From NCBI GenBank assembly GCA_943372645.1, contig CALRZN010000005.1, forward strand, positions 124,001 to 188,000: a DNA stretch of 64,000 bases, given 5' to 3'. The translations under genes and the position numbers were made by a program. The stretch's first letter is position 1, and the number at the start of each line of letters is the position of its first letter. This document shows, one piece after another, positions 8,379 to 17,813 of the stretch. A model generated the notes under the pieces. The model worked only from the letters and a program-made list of their open reading frames with translations. It was not told the DNA's origin and did no database searches. Source of the stretch: VBWE01 sp943372645. Its GTDB lineage: Bacteria; Bacteroidota; Bacteroidia; Palsa-965.

Positions 8379-9224
8379 ATGACAGAAACAGGTATTGCCG
8401 GCCTCCTGCTTATACTGGCCAATGTGATTTTTTCGTACCGCGGATTTAACGATCACGCGCTGCTCGAAAATTTCAAATTTGAGGTGGATGCGATTCTTGT
8501 GCGTAAAGATTACAAACGCATGATCACTTCCGGTTTTCTGCACGTGGGCTGGTGGCACCTGCTGTTTAACATGATCAGCCTGTATGCATTCAGCGGGCTG
8601 GTGGAATCGGCACTCGGACTTTCCAGTTTCCTGTTCATTTATTTTTTCGCGCTGCTGGGCGGCAATGCGCTTGCGCTTTACATTCAGCGCCACAACAGCA
8701 GCTACTCGGCTGTAGGGGCTTCGGGTGCGGTGAGCGGCCTCGTGTTTGCATCGCTCGCGTTGTTTCCGGGCATCGGTATCGGCATCCCGTTTCTCCCGGT
8801 CATGGTGCCCGGCTGGCTGTACGGACTGGGGTATATGCTGTACACCATTTTCGGAATTCAGTCCAAACGCGACAACATCGGGCACGAGGCACACCTCGGC
8901 GGCGCGCTGGCGGGTATGCTGGCGGCCATTGCATTTGAACCGCGGGCATTGATCGAAAACTATGTTGTCATTCTTGCGATAACCATTCCCGCGCTTGTAT
9001 TCCTGTATATTGCTGTTGCCCGCCCGCACCTGCTCGTGCTCGGAAAAATGCCCGGCACCCCAGCAAAAAAATACCAGACCATCGAAGACCGCTACAACGA
9101 TGCTAAGGTTTCGAAGCAACAGGAAATCGACCGCATTCTCGAAAAGGTATTCCGAAGCGGTATGAACAGCCTGAGCAGAAAAGAAAAACAGGTGCTCGAA
9201 GAACATTCCCGGAAAATGAAATGA
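8379..9224 (+). CDS. Rhomboid-family intramembrane serine protease
   Basis: Polytopic membrane protease that cuts transmembrane substrates inside the bilayer, 281 residues from the ATG at 8379; a GTG at 8346 would add 11 residues. The catalytic Ser is in GASGAVSG (about residue 115) and the catalytic His in HEAHLGGALAG (about 172). The conserved HLLFNM segment of TM2 is present (GWWHLLFNM). A cytoplasmic charged tail of some 70 residues (YQTIEDRYNDAKVSKQQEIDRILEK) follows the last membrane segment, as in many Bacteroidota rhomboids. Substrate unknown. The downstream gene starts 50 bases on with its own promoter-like box. Confidence 0.92.
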   Translation: MTETGIAGLLLILANVIFSYRGFNDHALLENFKFEVDAILVRKDYKRMITSGFLHVGWWHLLFNMISLYAFSGLVESALGLSSFLFIYFFALLGGNALALYIQRHNSSYSAVGASGAVSGLVFASLALFPGIGIGIPFLPVMVPGWLYGLGYMLYTIFGIQSKRDNIGHEAHLGGALAGMLAAIAFEPRALIENYVVILAITIPALVFLYIAVARPHLLVLGKMPGTPAKKYQTIEDRYNDAKVSKQQEIDRILEKVFRSGMNSLSRKEKQVLEEHSRKMK

Positions 9225-9258
9225 ACGGTACAGCGTTTGTGCTATGTTCATTTAAAAG

Positions 9259-9266
9259 TATCTTCG
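9259..9266 (+). promoter_or_regulatory. Bacteroidota -7 box, one mismatch (TATCTTCG)
   Basis: 8 bases before the ATG at 9275. It supports that start over the upstream in-frame ATG at 9221. Confidence 0.45.
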
Positions 9267-9274
9267 TGCATACG

Positions 9275-9868
9275 ATGAAACCGTTTTCCCGAAAAATCAG
9301 CCGTGTAAATCAGCTGCTCCTCGCCGCAGTATTGTTTGCCGCTGCATTTGTTTTTAATTCGGCATTTGCGCCGGGTGAAAAAGCGGTTTTTACAACAGCC
9401 GGTTTCAGTTCAAAAAAAGCACTGAAAATAAACGGCACCAATTATAAAATTACAGTCACCAAAACGTGTATTGAAACCGGTGATCCACCATTCGACTGCC
9501 GCACCACGATTAAATTTACGCCGGCCGGTTTGCCCGATCTTGTTATTCATGGCGATGCGTATCGCTTTGCGGCAAAAGACCTGAACGGTGACGGCAAAAC
9601 AGAACTTATTGCGCTGGCTTCGGAACACGGTAACTGGCGCACGGTTTCAATTAACACCATGTCGGCAGCATCCAAAACTTCCACCGGTTACTGGTACCGG
9701 CCCGTTTCCGAATTTTTATGGTACCCGGGTTTGAAAGGAGAAGAAGGCTGCGATGCGCAACTCTTCTGGCTGGCGCAAACAAAAACGCTGAAAGTACTTA
9801 CTACCAATGCGGCTGACAAGACGTTTGCCTGTACGGATGAAAAGCTGCTGGTGTGGAAGAACCGGTGA
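9275..9868 (+). CDS. Secreted protein of unknown function with FG-GAP-like segment
   Basis: 197 residues from 9275, with a signal sequence (VNQLLLAAVLFAAAFVFNSAFA). The mature region includes a calcium-loop-like stretch, FAAKDLNGDGKTELIALAS, typical of one FG-GAP/VCBS blade, and four Cys that could pair (TCIETGDPPFDC, GCDAQ, FACTDE). No T9SS tail, so it probably stays in the periplasm. The upstream ATG at 9221 overlaps the rhomboid gene and would put 18 extra residues in front of the signal peptide, so I reject it. Function unknown. Confidence 0.75.
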   Translation: MKPFSRKISRVNQLLLAAVLFAAAFVFNSAFAPGEKAVFTTAGFSSKKALKINGTNYKITVTKTCIETGDPPFDCRTTIKFTPAGLPDLVIHGDAYRFAAKDLNGDGKTELIALASEHGNWRTVSINTMSAASKTSTGYWYRPVSEFLWYPGLKGEEGCDAQLFWLAQTKTLKVLTTNAADKTFACTDEKLLVWKNR

Positions 9869-9890
9869 CCCTCGCCCGGTTTTAAAGCAA

Positions 9891-11591
9891 CTACTGTTTT
9901 ACAAATTTTGTTTCCGCAATCCTGTTTTCAGACCGAACCCTTAACAGGTAAACACCCGGCGGCAATGCAGTTGCAGAAACGGTAGCTGTTTCCGTATGTC
10001 GTTGTTCACGCAAAACCATTTGCCCGACGCAATTGTAAATCTGAATTTCGTAATTGCCGAAAGTACAGCGCAGATTCACTGTTTCATGCACGGGATTCGG
10101 ACTGATACTTATCGGATTTTCTTTTTGTGTTTCAGCAATTCCTACACCGTTCTGGCAGATCATGGTTTGCACCGGGTTAAAAGCCTGGCCGGTAACATAA
10201 AACGGCGTTGAAAATGCGGGGTACTCCGTAACCGTTATCCCTGAATCGTAAGTGGTATAGAAATAATCGGAAAGTATTGCCGTGGTGTCAATGCTGCAGT
10301 TGTTTGTGCTGGCCTGGTCTGTTTTGAGCAGGAAGGACTTGTCGGGATTGGAATTGCCATCAAAAAGCCATCCTGCAATCAGTTCGCCGCCATCGCCCGT
10401 TGCTATTATATTGTAAAATCCGGAAAACTGCGATGTAACCGGTTGTACATATCTTTTTGCCTGGAGGATATTCCCTGCAACATTTGTGCGCATAAAGTAA
10501 GGTGCATCACCAACCATGTTGGCCTGGTGCGAAATATTTCCGATCAGCAGGTACTCGTTACTGGCAGTTGCAGCAACCCGGAAGGTCCGCAGCAGGGTTG
10601 CATTCAACTGGTGAATATTTGGTTTGTAATATGTTTTGAACCACACCGGGGAAAGTGCGTTGTCTGTTTTTATCATAAATGAAACCAGCCGTATTTCATT
10701 ATTCAGATTATAGTAATCCATATTACCGCCAATAAGCAGGCCACCGTCGGGAGTATTTGTGATGTCTACCGGGACAAAAGCAATACAGGAAAACCATAAA
10801 AACGCAATGTACCGGCTGCGGATCTCATTCCCGTTTGAATCGAGTTGGAGGAGGAGTAATTTATTGCCGCCATGATAGGGATAATTGCAAAAATTTATTC
10901 CAAACTGGAACTCCGACATGATAATAAATTCCTCGCCGTTGCCGGTATTCCGGATCAGCAGTTTTTTCGGATACACATTATCATCTACACAGTTTGTATC
11001 GTACCTTTTCGACCAGAGCACCTGGCCTGAAGCATCTGTTCGCGTAAGCATAAATTTAGTCACTGTTCCGCCATGTGCTATGTTGCCGATAATTACCCAG
11101 AAAACATGGCTGATTTCGGTTAACACGGCATATCCGCCATCGCTGGTTTGCTGTATTCCAACGGGGTTAACACCATAAATACTACCAGACAGGTGCAGGT
11201 TTTTGCTCCACTGGATAATACCGGAACTGTCCGTTTTTATCAGCAGGACATTACTGCTGTCTGTTACACCAATAGAGGAGAGGATCATAAATCCCTGGTC
11301 GCTGGTACGGATCATTGATTTGCTGGTAATCGCTCCCGGGTTGGTGTATTTGTAGGACCAAAGCAGGTTTCCGGAAAAATCGGTTTTGCTGAGATAAATG
11401 GCAGAGGCAACCTGGTTGAGTGCGTTCTGCGAAAGAAAAACATAACCCGAAGACGTTTCGATCATGTCCAGGTTTTCGGCAAAGTCATTTACTCCCGGCG
11501 ACATGTCGAGGTGCGTTTCAAACGTAACCTGTTGCCCGAAAGCGCCATAGTTTACAAGACCAAAAAGGAAAAGGAGGGCGCGTTTTAGCAT
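9891..11591 (-). CDS. T9SS cargo protein with beta-propeller-like repeats
   Basis: 566 residues from the ATG at 11591 (MLKRALLFLFGLVNYGAFGQ); an upstream in-frame ATG adds an unlikely leader. The body carries repeated strand motifs of the type RTSDQGFMIL, QTSDGGYAVL, NTPDGGLLIGG and ATGDGGELIAG, spaced like blades of a PQQ/WD-type propeller. The last ~75 residues are a T9SS type A sorting domain (ISISPNPVHETVNL...PPGVYLLRVRSENRIAETKFVKQ). Exported to or beyond the cell surface; ligand unknown. Convergent with the gene ending at 9868. Confidence 0.85.
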   Translation of the reverse strand: MLKRALLFLFGLVNYGAFGQQVTFETHLDMSPGVNDFAENLDMIETSSGYVFLSQNALNQVASAIYLSKTDFSGNLLWSYKYTNPGAITSKSMIRTSDQGFMILSSIGVTDSSNVLLIKTDSSGIIQWSKNLHLSGSIYGVNPVGIQQTSDGGYAVLTEISHVFWVIIGNIAHGGTVTKFMLTRTDASGQVLWSKRYDTNCVDDNVYPKKLLIRNTGNGEEFIIMSEFQFGINFCNYPYHGGNKLLLLQLDSNGNEIRSRYIAFLWFSCIAFVPVDITNTPDGGLLIGGNMDYYNLNNEIRLVSFMIKTDNALSPVWFKTYYKPNIHQLNATLLRTFRVAATASNEYLLIGNISHQANMVGDAPYFMRTNVAGNILQAKRYVQPVTSQFSGFYNIIATGDGGELIAGWLFDGNSNPDKSFLLKTDQASTNNCSIDTTAILSDYFYTTYDSGITVTEYPAFSTPFYVTGQAFNPVQTMICQNGVGIAETQKENPISISPNPVHETVNLRCTFGNYEIQIYNCVGQMVLREQRHTETATVSATALPPGVYLLRVRSENRIAETKFVKQ

Positions 11592-11719
11592 GGGATATGG
11601 TGTTGGCGTATGAAAGTTAAATAAAAATTCGTTCACAAGCCATTGTGCATCAGGTGAGTTAGTATATGACAGTACTGGTTGCGTAACTGATCGTTTGGTG
11701 CCGGAAGTCCCCGAATTCC

Positions 11720-11727
11720 TATCTTTG
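11720..11727 (+). promoter_or_regulatory. Bacteroidota -7 box (TATCTTTG)
   Basis: Exact match; a TTTGG at 11694-11698 fits the -33 element. Only 4 bases lie between box and plsC ATG, implying a nearly leaderless transcript for plsC-gatC. Confidence 0.7.
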
Positions 11728-11731
11728 CCCC

Positions 11732-12478
11732 ATGCTGCGCAACTATGCAGGGCTTCTCCCCAGGGTGCTCTGGAAATGTTTCTTCATCCTTAATTTCATC
11801 ATCAGCCTGGTTGTCTTGTACCCAGTGCTGCTGGTGTTGCTCAGCGGCAAACCGAAGTTTCGTGCGGCGTACCGTGTTTCACGGTTCTGGGGCAAGTGGG
11901 TGCTGCACGGTTCGGGTATTCTTCTGCGCGTGAACTGGAAGTTTGATAAAACGAAACTGCCGCAGCAGTGCATTTACGTTGCCAATCATACCTCGTACCT
12001 CGATATTGTTGAAAGCTTCTGTTTTCTGCCGCATTACCACGCCTACATGGTGAAACAGGAGGCCGGCAAAGCCCCGCTGCTGCGTCTCGTTTTCCGCGAA
12101 ATGCACATTTTGGTTGACCGGCAGAGCCGCCTCGGTTCGCACAAGGCATTTATGCGCGTGGGCGAAAAATTAGACCAGGGGTATAGCGTGTTTATTTATC
12201 CCGAAGGCACCATTTCTGTTTTCGGACAGCTGAAACCCTTTAAAAACGGGGCGTTCCGCCTGGCCATTGAAAAACAGCTGCCCATTGTTCCGATAACCTA
12301 TTGCAACAATTACAGACTGCTGCAGAACGGCGGTTTCCTCAAAGTGCCGGGCCGCCCCGGTATTGCCCGCGTGATTGTACACGAACCGGTAAGCACCGCC
12401 GGACTAACTGAAAACGATTTGGTATCTTTGCGCGCACAGGTCAGAACAACCATTGAAAACGGACTGAAAACAACATGA
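11732..12478 (+). CDS. plsC: 1-acyl-sn-glycerol-3-phosphate acyltransferase (PlsC family)
   Basis: Membrane-bound acyltransferase that turns lysophosphatidate into phosphatidate in phospholipid synthesis, 248 residues. An N-terminal membrane helix (FILNFIISLVVLYPVLLVLL) precedes the catalytic NHTSYLD (NHx4D) motif at about residue 88 and the substrate-binding FIYPEGTIS motif at about 152. First gene of a two-gene operon: its stop overlaps the gatC start by 4 bases (ATGA). The pairing with gatC looks like transcriptional convenience rather than a shared pathway. An aminolipid acyltransferase role (OlsA-like) cannot be excluded. Confidence 0.9.
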   Translation: MLRNYAGLLPRVLWKCFFILNFIISLVVLYPVLLVLLSGKPKFRAAYRVSRFWGKWVLHGSGILLRVNWKFDKTKLPQQCIYVANHTSYLDIVESFCFLPHYHAYMVKQEAGKAPLLRLVFREMHILVDRQSRLGSHKAFMRVGEKLDQGYSVFIYPEGTISVFGQLKPFKNGAFRLAIEKQLPIVPITYCNNYRLLQNGGFLKVPGRPGIARVIVHEPVSTAGLTENDLVSLRAQVRTTIENGLKTT

Positions 12479-12768
12479 AAATAGACACCACCACCGTTGA
12501 CCAGGTTGCACACCTTGCCCGCCTCGAATTTGACGGCGCGGAAAAAGAACGCATCATCAACGACATGAGCCGCATGCTCACCTTTGTTGAAAAACTCAAC
12601 GAACTGGATACTTCAACAACCGAGCCGCTGATTTACATGACCGAAGAAACCGGCCACCTCCGCGATGATGTCGTAAAACAGGAAATTACCCAGAAAGAAG
12701 CTCTGCAGAACGCACCGAAAAAAGATTCGGATTATTTCAAGGTGCCGAAGATGGTGGATAAGAAATAA
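12475..12768 (+). CDS. gatC: Asp-tRNA(Asn)/Glu-tRNA(Gln) amidotransferase subunit C
   Basis: 97-residue GatC, the small belt-like subunit of the GatCAB complex that amidates misacylated Glu-tRNA-Gln or Asp-tRNA-Asn. Family hallmarks are VDQVAHLARLEFDGAE at the N-terminus, MLTFVEKLNELDT in the middle, and LRDDVVKQ...FKVPKMVDKK at the end. Translationally coupled to plsC by an ATGA overlap. gatA and gatB are not in this window. A strong hairpin terminator follows. Confidence 0.95.
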   Translation: MKIDTTTVDQVAHLARLEFDGAEKERIINDMSRMLTFVEKLNELDTSTTEPLIYMTEETGHLRDDVVKQEITQKEALQNAPKKDSDYFKVPKMVDKK

Positions 12769-12791
12769 GCAGAAAAAATTACTGCAATAAA

Positions 12792-12834
12792 AAAGCCCGT
12801 TTTCCTTAGCGTTAGTCGAAGGAAAACGGGCTTT
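12792..12834. terminator. Bidirectional terminator between gatC and bacilliredoxin gene
   Basis: 16-bp stem (12792-12807 with 12819-12834), AAAGCCCGTTTTCCTT pairing with AAGGAAAACGGGCTTT, and an 11-base loop. Confidence 0.85.
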
Positions 12835-12852
12835 GTTGTGCTTTGTACTGAC

Positions 12853-13266
12853 TTAGTTACAATACTCGTCAAAAGCCATTTTCAGGTTTTGTGCAATCAT
12901 GTCGGCGGTACGGCCTTCGATGTGGTGGCGCTCGATAAAATGAACGAGCACACCATCTTTGAACAGCGCGATAGACGGCGATGACGGCGGGTACGGTGCA
13001 AAATGCTGGCGGGCCTGCTGCACAGCTTCGGTATCGAAACCGGCAAATACGGTGGCTAATTTGCCCGGCTTTTTGCTGTTCTGGATTGCCATTTTAACGC
13101 CCGGACGGGCAGCGCCTGCAGAACAACCGCAAACGGAGTTTACCATTACTAAAACAGTGCCCGGTGTTTTGATTACTTCTTCAACACGATCAGGTGTGGT
13201 GATATCTTCAAACCCGGCGTCAACTAAATCAGCCTTCATGGGCATTACTAACTGCGGAGGATACAT
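12853..13266 (-). CDS. BrxA/BrxB-type bacilliredoxin
   Basis: 137 residues from the ATG at 13266 (MYPPQLVMPMKADLV), which follows a perfect promoter box; the longer open frame upstream has no support. Thioredoxin-fold protein of the YphP/YqiW (DUF1094) family with the CGC active site in NSVCGCSAGAARPG. In Firmicutes these remove bacillithiol from oxidised proteins, and many Bacteroidota also carry the bacillithiol route. GVLVHFIERHHIEGR near the C-terminus is conserved in the family. Single gene with its own promoter, sharing a terminator with gatC. Confidence 0.92.
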   Translation of the reverse strand: MYPPQLVMPMKADLVDAGFEDITTPDRVEEVIKTPGTVLVMVNSVCGCSAGAARPGVKMAIQNSKKPGKLATVFAGFDTEAVQQARQHFAPYPPSSPSIALFKDGVLVHFIERHHIEGRTADMIAQNLKMAFDEYCN

Positions 13267-13290
13267 GGTTTCTGGTTTTAAATTAGACTG

Positions 13291-13298
13291 CAAAGATA
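13291..13298 (-). promoter_or_regulatory. Bacteroidota -7 box (TATCTTTG)
   Basis: Exact match on the minus strand, 24 bases before the bacilliredoxin ATG. Confidence 0.65.
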
Positions 13299-13481
13299 CG
13301 AAAGAACCGTTTGCCGCAAGTAGCATAAACAGTTCCGGTAACAAACAACCGGGTTGTTGTTTTGTTCGGTCTGCTGCATGGCTTACTGGTGTAATTGCCT
13401 GTAAATCACAGTTCCGGTAGCAATTGTTAAAAAATGTTGGCATAGTCTTTGAACAAACATGCGCACCAAACAACCTTTCCC

Positions 13482-15677
13482 ATGAAAAAACACTACACGA
13501 CCATCGTGCTGGCATCGTTTTGCCTTTGCGCAACGGCACAGATCCCTGCTTTCCAGTGGGGCGGCACCATCGGCAATTCGTATTCACATCTCATCGGCGA
13601 TTGCGTTGCTGATAACAACGGCAACATGTATGTCGCAGGTGGTTTCGAATCGTCCAATGCCGATTTTGATCCAGGCCCTGCAACCGCCTACCTCAGTTCT
13701 ACCAGCTCCACGCAGGCCTTTGTTGCCAGATACAACGCGGCCGGGACGTACCAGTGGGCTTTTAAAATTGCGAACAACGGACCCTCATACATTTACAACA
13801 TGCATCTTGCTGCTAACGGCGACCTGCTTGTTTGTGGTGGTTTCAGTGGCAGCAATGTGGACTTTGATCCCGGTCCGGGGGTGTACCCGGTTTCTTCTGT
13901 TTTCGGAGCCGACGGGTTTATTGCACGTTATTCGCCATCGGCCGCCCTGCAATGGGTGTATGTACTGGGCGGGCAGGGGCAGCAATATATTATGGATGTG
14001 AAAACAGACGCAGCCGGCAATGTATATGGTGTTGCCGATTTTGAAAATACCGTGCTCGCCGATCCGTTTACATCAACTACGTTTACGTCGTTCGGCGGGA
14101 CGAATATGCTGCTCATCAAACTGAACAGTGCCGGGCAATACCTGCATGCCGGGCAGGTGGGCGGGCCCACGTTTATCAATCCGAAAGAAATGACCGTTGA
14201 CAACAGCGGCAATGTTACCGTAACAGGAAATATGTACCAGGTGGTTGACTTTGATCCGGGTCCGGGCACATATAACCTGAATGCAGCAAATAGTCCGTTT
14301 GATTTATTTGTTGCATCATACGATACTGCGGGCAATTTCCGCTGGGCATTCAATGCCAATACAACCGGTGTTGTTTCCACTTCAGGCATTGGAAATGACA
14401 GTAACGGTAACCTCTTTATCGGTGGCGGTATTACCGGGACAACCGATTTTGATCCGGGCAGCGGAACTGTAATGCTAACCGGCGGAATTGCCACAACTGC
14501 ATTCCTGGCCAGTTACGACAGCAACGGCAATTGCCGCTGGGCGCACCTCATCGGCGATACGAGTATGACAGCAATTATAAACGATGTGGACGTTGATGCA
14601 TCCGATGCTGTATTTGTCACAGGCACGTTCCGCGGTCTTGTTGATTTTAATCCGGGCAGTGGAGTTGATACGTTGCGCACACCGATTAACGGACAGGCCA
14701 ACGCATCCTTTACTGCAAAATATTCGGCTTCCGCCGCTTACAGCTGGGCCTTCCAGATTTGCCCCACAACCAGCCTCGGTCCGGAAGGACGCGGCGAAGC
14801 CATTGATGTAAACAGTTCCGGGAATGTGTATATCACCGGTTTCATCGGCAACAACGCCGACTTCGATCCGTCGCCTGCTGTAAATATGGTCACACAAAAT
14901 AACCGCAACATCTATATCGCACGTTATGGGGCAGGCTGTGTGGCCCCGGCAGCGCCGGCTTCAGTGAGCGGACCGGCTTCGGTGTGTTCCGGCAGCAGTA
15001 ATTTTTACCAGGTGCCGCCTGTTGTGGGGGCAACATCCTATACATGGACGCTACCGGCAGGCTGGTCAGGAACTTCAGTTATGGATACAATTACTGCCGC
15101 AGCAGGAACAACCGGCGGAACGATAAGTGTTACCGCATCCAATGTTTGCGGCACATCAGCAGCTGTAACTTTTACAGTTTCTGTTGTTGCTTCACCTGCG
15201 GTAAGTTATGTGCAGTCGCCTGCATTAATTTGCGACAATGCACAGCCGCTGCTGCTCACTTCCGGAACACCGGCGGGTGGCGTGTATGGCGGCATCGGTG
15301 TAATGAATAACCAGTTCGATCCGGCTTCCACCGGCCAGGGCATTTTTCCGCTGTGGTACACGTACACCGATTCGGTTACCGGCTGCACAGCAACTGATTC
15401 TTCATCCATTACCGTTGATATCTGCAACAGCATCATTGAACGCGATGCATCAGCTGCAACTGTTTACCCGAATCCGTTTTCCGATCAGCTGTTCATTCAT
15501 AACGCCGCAGCAGGAAACAGTACCGTAACCATTTATGCTGCCGACGGGCGCCTTGTCAAACAAATTGCGCTGTATTCCGAATCGGGCATCATCGGAACAA
15601 CAGACATGTGTCCCGGCATTTACCTCGTGGTGTTGCAGCAGGGCGAAACCGAAACCCGGATGCGTTTGATAAAGTAA
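13482..15677 (+). CDS. T9SS cargo with repeated DFDPG blades and PKD-like domain
   Basis: 731 residues from the ATG at 13482 (MKKHYTTIVLASFCLCATAQ, a clean signal peptide). About 450 residues contain six copies of a blade with the core DFDPGPxT/G (ADFDPGPATAY, VDFDPGPGVYP, VDFDPGPGTYN, TDFDPGSGTVM, VDFNPGSGVDT, ADFDPSPAVNM), each followed by FVARYNAAGTYQWAF-like text, as in SBBP/delta-60-type propellers. A PKD/Ig-like region (PASVSGPASVCSGSSNFYQV) and a T9SS type A tail (VYPNPFSDQLFI...PGIYLVVLQQGETETRMRLIK) complete it. Surface or extracellular; ligand unknown. Confidence 0.88.
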   Translation: MKKHYTTIVLASFCLCATAQIPAFQWGGTIGNSYSHLIGDCVADNNGNMYVAGGFESSNADFDPGPATAYLSSTSSTQAFVARYNAAGTYQWAFKIANNGPSYIYNMHLAANGDLLVCGGFSGSNVDFDPGPGVYPVSSVFGADGFIARYSPSAALQWVYVLGGQGQQYIMDVKTDAAGNVYGVADFENTVLADPFTSTTFTSFGGTNMLLIKLNSAGQYLHAGQVGGPTFINPKEMTVDNSGNVTVTGNMYQVVDFDPGPGTYNLNAANSPFDLFVASYDTAGNFRWAFNANTTGVVSTSGIGNDSNGNLFIGGGITGTTDFDPGSGTVMLTGGIATTAFLASYDSNGNCRWAHLIGDTSMTAIINDVDVDASDAVFVTGTFRGLVDFNPGSGVDTLRTPINGQANASFTAKYSASAAYSWAFQICPTTSLGPEGRGEAIDVNSSGNVYITGFIGNNADFDPSPAVNMVTQNNRNIYIARYGAGCVAPAAPASVSGPASVCSGSSNFYQVPPVVGATSYTWTLPAGWSGTSVMDTITAAAGTTGGTISVTASNVCGTSAAVTFTVSVVASPAVSYVQSPALICDNAQPLLLTSGTPAGGVYGGIGVMNNQFDPASTGQGIFPLWYTYTDSVTGCTATDSSSITVDICNSIIERDASAATVYPNPFSDQLFIHNAAAGNSTVTIYAADGRLVKQIALYSESGIIGTTDMCPGIYLVVLQQGETETRMRLIK

Positions 15678-15695
15678 TGCATCGCATACTGCACA

Positions 15696-15733
15696 AAAAA
15701 TCCCCGGTCCTGTTTTTCAGACCGGGGATTTTT
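15696..15733. terminator. Bidirectional terminator between convergent T9SS cargo genes
   Basis: 14-bp stem (15696-15709 with 15720-15733), AAAAATCCCCGGTC pairing with GACCGGGGATTTTT; T-runs on both sides serve both strands. Confidence 0.88.
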
Positions 15734-15759
15734 TTAAGCGATAAAATCAAACGGAGGTG

Positions 15760-17457
15760 TTAATGTTTTACCACTACTTTTTGTTCGGTAATAATACCGG
15801 CGTTGTTGTGTATGCGGCAGAAATAAACGCCTTCCGGCAGTTCTGCAACATTAACCACGAGCAGCGACGACTGGTCGTCCAGCGATTCGGTGCGAACCAC
15901 GCGGCCGGTCATGTCAAACAGTTGCATTACGGCATGTGTTCCTTTATCAAGCACGATTGCAATGTTTAACGCATCTGTTGCCGGGTTCGGATACACCTGC
16001 GCAAAGTTTGTTCCGTTGCTCAGCATGCGGTTCGGTCCGAGCTCATCGGAGCTCATCGGTTTGGCCTGCTGCGGTGTCGGATCGGGCTGTGCCATGTTCG
16101 GGAACAAACACTCATCCAGCGGCGTTACCGACTGCGACGTATTGGTTTGTGTAACCACGGTCGGTGTCAGGAAAAATTCGGTGAAGGTGCAGTTCTTGAT
16201 TGCCGGTGCATACGCACTGAGTGAGTAGAGGAAATTCTGCGGACAGGTTCCTGCGCCTACGTTATTTGCAAATACCAGCCAGTTGTAACTTGTATTGGCA
16301 GCAGAACCCAGCCAGGCCACGGTGCGCTGGTGTGTGCCGCACATGAGTGTTGGTGTAAGCGCATTGCCCGGCGAAATGTCGCGCAGTTCTTCGGTACCTG
16401 CTGCCGGCGGCTGTCCGTAAATGCGGTAATCAGCTGCAGCCAGCGTGGCTGTTGCCGAAAGCAGGAAGCCGTTGGTGTTGCCCAGGGCATCCACCTGTTT
16501 GCCCACCATCATGTAGCGGTTGTTGATGAATGCCATGCGGCGCGGCGTATTGTTACCGGCCAGTCCGTTGGCAGGTAAAATGTTGGCCACTGCTCCCGGC
16601 AGATCCAGCGTAGCGAAAAAGGGAGTATTGATTGCATTGGCAATGTACCCGGCAATGGTGTAGTTTGCAGCGGCCGGGTTACGCACGAGGTCAACAGCAA
16701 TTTCTGCGCGCGCACCGTCTCCGAAAATCCGGGTATAAATCAGCACGTTTGCAGGCGTAACCTTGCTCACCATAACCTGGTTGTCTGTTGTACTGCGGCT
16801 GTTGCCGAGGCACACATATTCGTTTGCGGTAACATCATGAATCACGGTAACCGGCGAATCTTCCAGTCCGCAGCCATCAAACACACGGTTAAAAATTACG
16901 CCGCCTGCATTGGCATCTACCACTACGAGGTGAACCTGGTTGGTGTTGTTCAGAAATACCTGCGTAAGACAGAGGAACCGTTTCAGTGTAGCATCATACG
17001 CAACCGAAGCACCCCGCAGCGGCCCGATTTCGCGTTGCCACAGGAAGTTGCCTGCAAGGTCTGTTTTTATCAAAACGGTTTGTGCAGGTGCCGCGTTGGT
17101 GTAACATAACAGCCCGAACCCCGGAACTGCCGTGGTAGTGGCTTCCACCACACCAACAGCTTCGTTTACCGAACCCACTGCTGCCGGGTTGATTTTGTAA
17201 AACCGGTGAAACACCGCGTTGCCTGCATTGTCGTATTTGGCAATAAAACACGACGGTACATTGGCTGCTGTAAATGCAGCCCCCGCCACCACCACGCCAA
17301 TGGGTGCAGCCGTGCTCGTGGTCTGAATTACTTCATTGCCGTAGCCGTGGTCGTTCAGGCCAACGCCGTTGAAGTGATAATAGTTTTGCTGGGCATTTAT
17401 GCTTCCGCAAAGCGCAAGCAGTCCCAGCCCGACCGAAATCAGTGAATTTGTTTTCAT
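15760..17457 (-). CDS. T9SS cargo protein, tandem paralogue A
   Basis: 565 residues with signal peptide (MKTNSLISVGLGLLALCGS) and a T9SS type A tail (VYPNPATDALNIAIVL...LPEGVYFCRIHNNAGIITEQKVVVKH). The body is a repetitive beta-rich protein (FHRFYKINPA, TVLIKTDLAGNFLWQREIG, AGTEELRDISPGNALTPTLMCGTHQRTVAWLG) with propeller-like spacing; I recognise no catalytic motif. It is the near twin of the gene at 17814-19523, with the same signal peptide, order of motifs and tail. Upstream DNA is also duplicated, so both copies were made together. Function unknown; export to the cell surface is expected. Confidence 0.86.
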   Translation of the reverse strand: MKTNSLISVGLGLLALCGSINAQQNYYHFNGVGLNDHGYGNEVIQTTSTAAPIGVVVAGAAFTAANVPSCFIAKYDNAGNAVFHRFYKINPAAVGSVNEAVGVVEATTTAVPGFGLLCYTNAAPAQTVLIKTDLAGNFLWQREIGPLRGASVAYDATLKRFLCLTQVFLNNTNQVHLVVVDANAGGVIFNRVFDGCGLEDSPVTVIHDVTANEYVCLGNSRSTTDNQVMVSKVTPANVLIYTRIFGDGARAEIAVDLVRNPAAANYTIAGYIANAINTPFFATLDLPGAVANILPANGLAGNNTPRRMAFINNRYMMVGKQVDALGNTNGFLLSATATLAAADYRIYGQPPAAGTEELRDISPGNALTPTLMCGTHQRTVAWLGSAANTSYNWLVFANNVGAGTCPQNFLYSLSAYAPAIKNCTFTEFFLTPTVVTQTNTSQSVTPLDECLFPNMAQPDPTPQQAKPMSSDELGPNRMLSNGTNFAQVYPNPATDALNIAIVLDKGTHAVMQLFDMTGRVVRTESLDDQSSLLVVNVAELPEGVYFCRIHNNAGIITEQKVVVKH

Positions 17458-17813
17458 AAGATGTGTGTGTTAGTTAAACGTACAAGTTCCGTAACCCGCT
17501 CAAACGATGAATGGAATTATCGGCGCAATAAAATTTAATTTTAAGTTTGAATGAAATAATAAATCATGATCATGAACAAAGCAAACGTATAACTATAAAT
17601 ATATAAAGTCAATATAAAGTTATTAACGGATTTCAGCGCCTGTGTGGCCTGTGTGCCTTTGCTGACAAGCGTTTCGGGTGTTTCTGTGATCGCTCAATCG
17701 TTATTTATAAACGTATGCTGTACGTAAGTCACAATGCTGTTTTTAAAAAGCAAAACATCCCCGGCCCGGTTACGGAACCGGGGATGTTGTTTTGCTGTAA
17801 GGTAAAAAGGTGT
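17458..17813. other. Intergenic region: duplicated leader plus terminator
   Basis: 356 bases with no gene. It holds the promoter side of the gene at 15760-17457 and a strongly AT-rich block; 17585-17635 matches 19651-19701 almost base for base in its last 29 bases. Weaker similarity continues to about 17717. The terminator of the neighbouring paralogue lies at 17754-17788. Confidence 0.75.
17754..17788 (-). terminator. Terminator of tandem paralogue B
   Basis: Stem AACATCCCCGG (17754-17764) with CCGGGGATGTT (17778-17788). Read on the minus strand it is followed by a TTTTGCTTTTT run. Confidence 0.75.

Noticed and set aside
12475..12768. A tRNA-dependent operon with gatA/gatB
   Set aside because: Only gatC is present; neighbours are unrelated.
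13660..14880. Regularly spaced similar DNA as a possible repeat element
   Set aside because: It encodes the repeated DFDPG protein blades of one intact gene.
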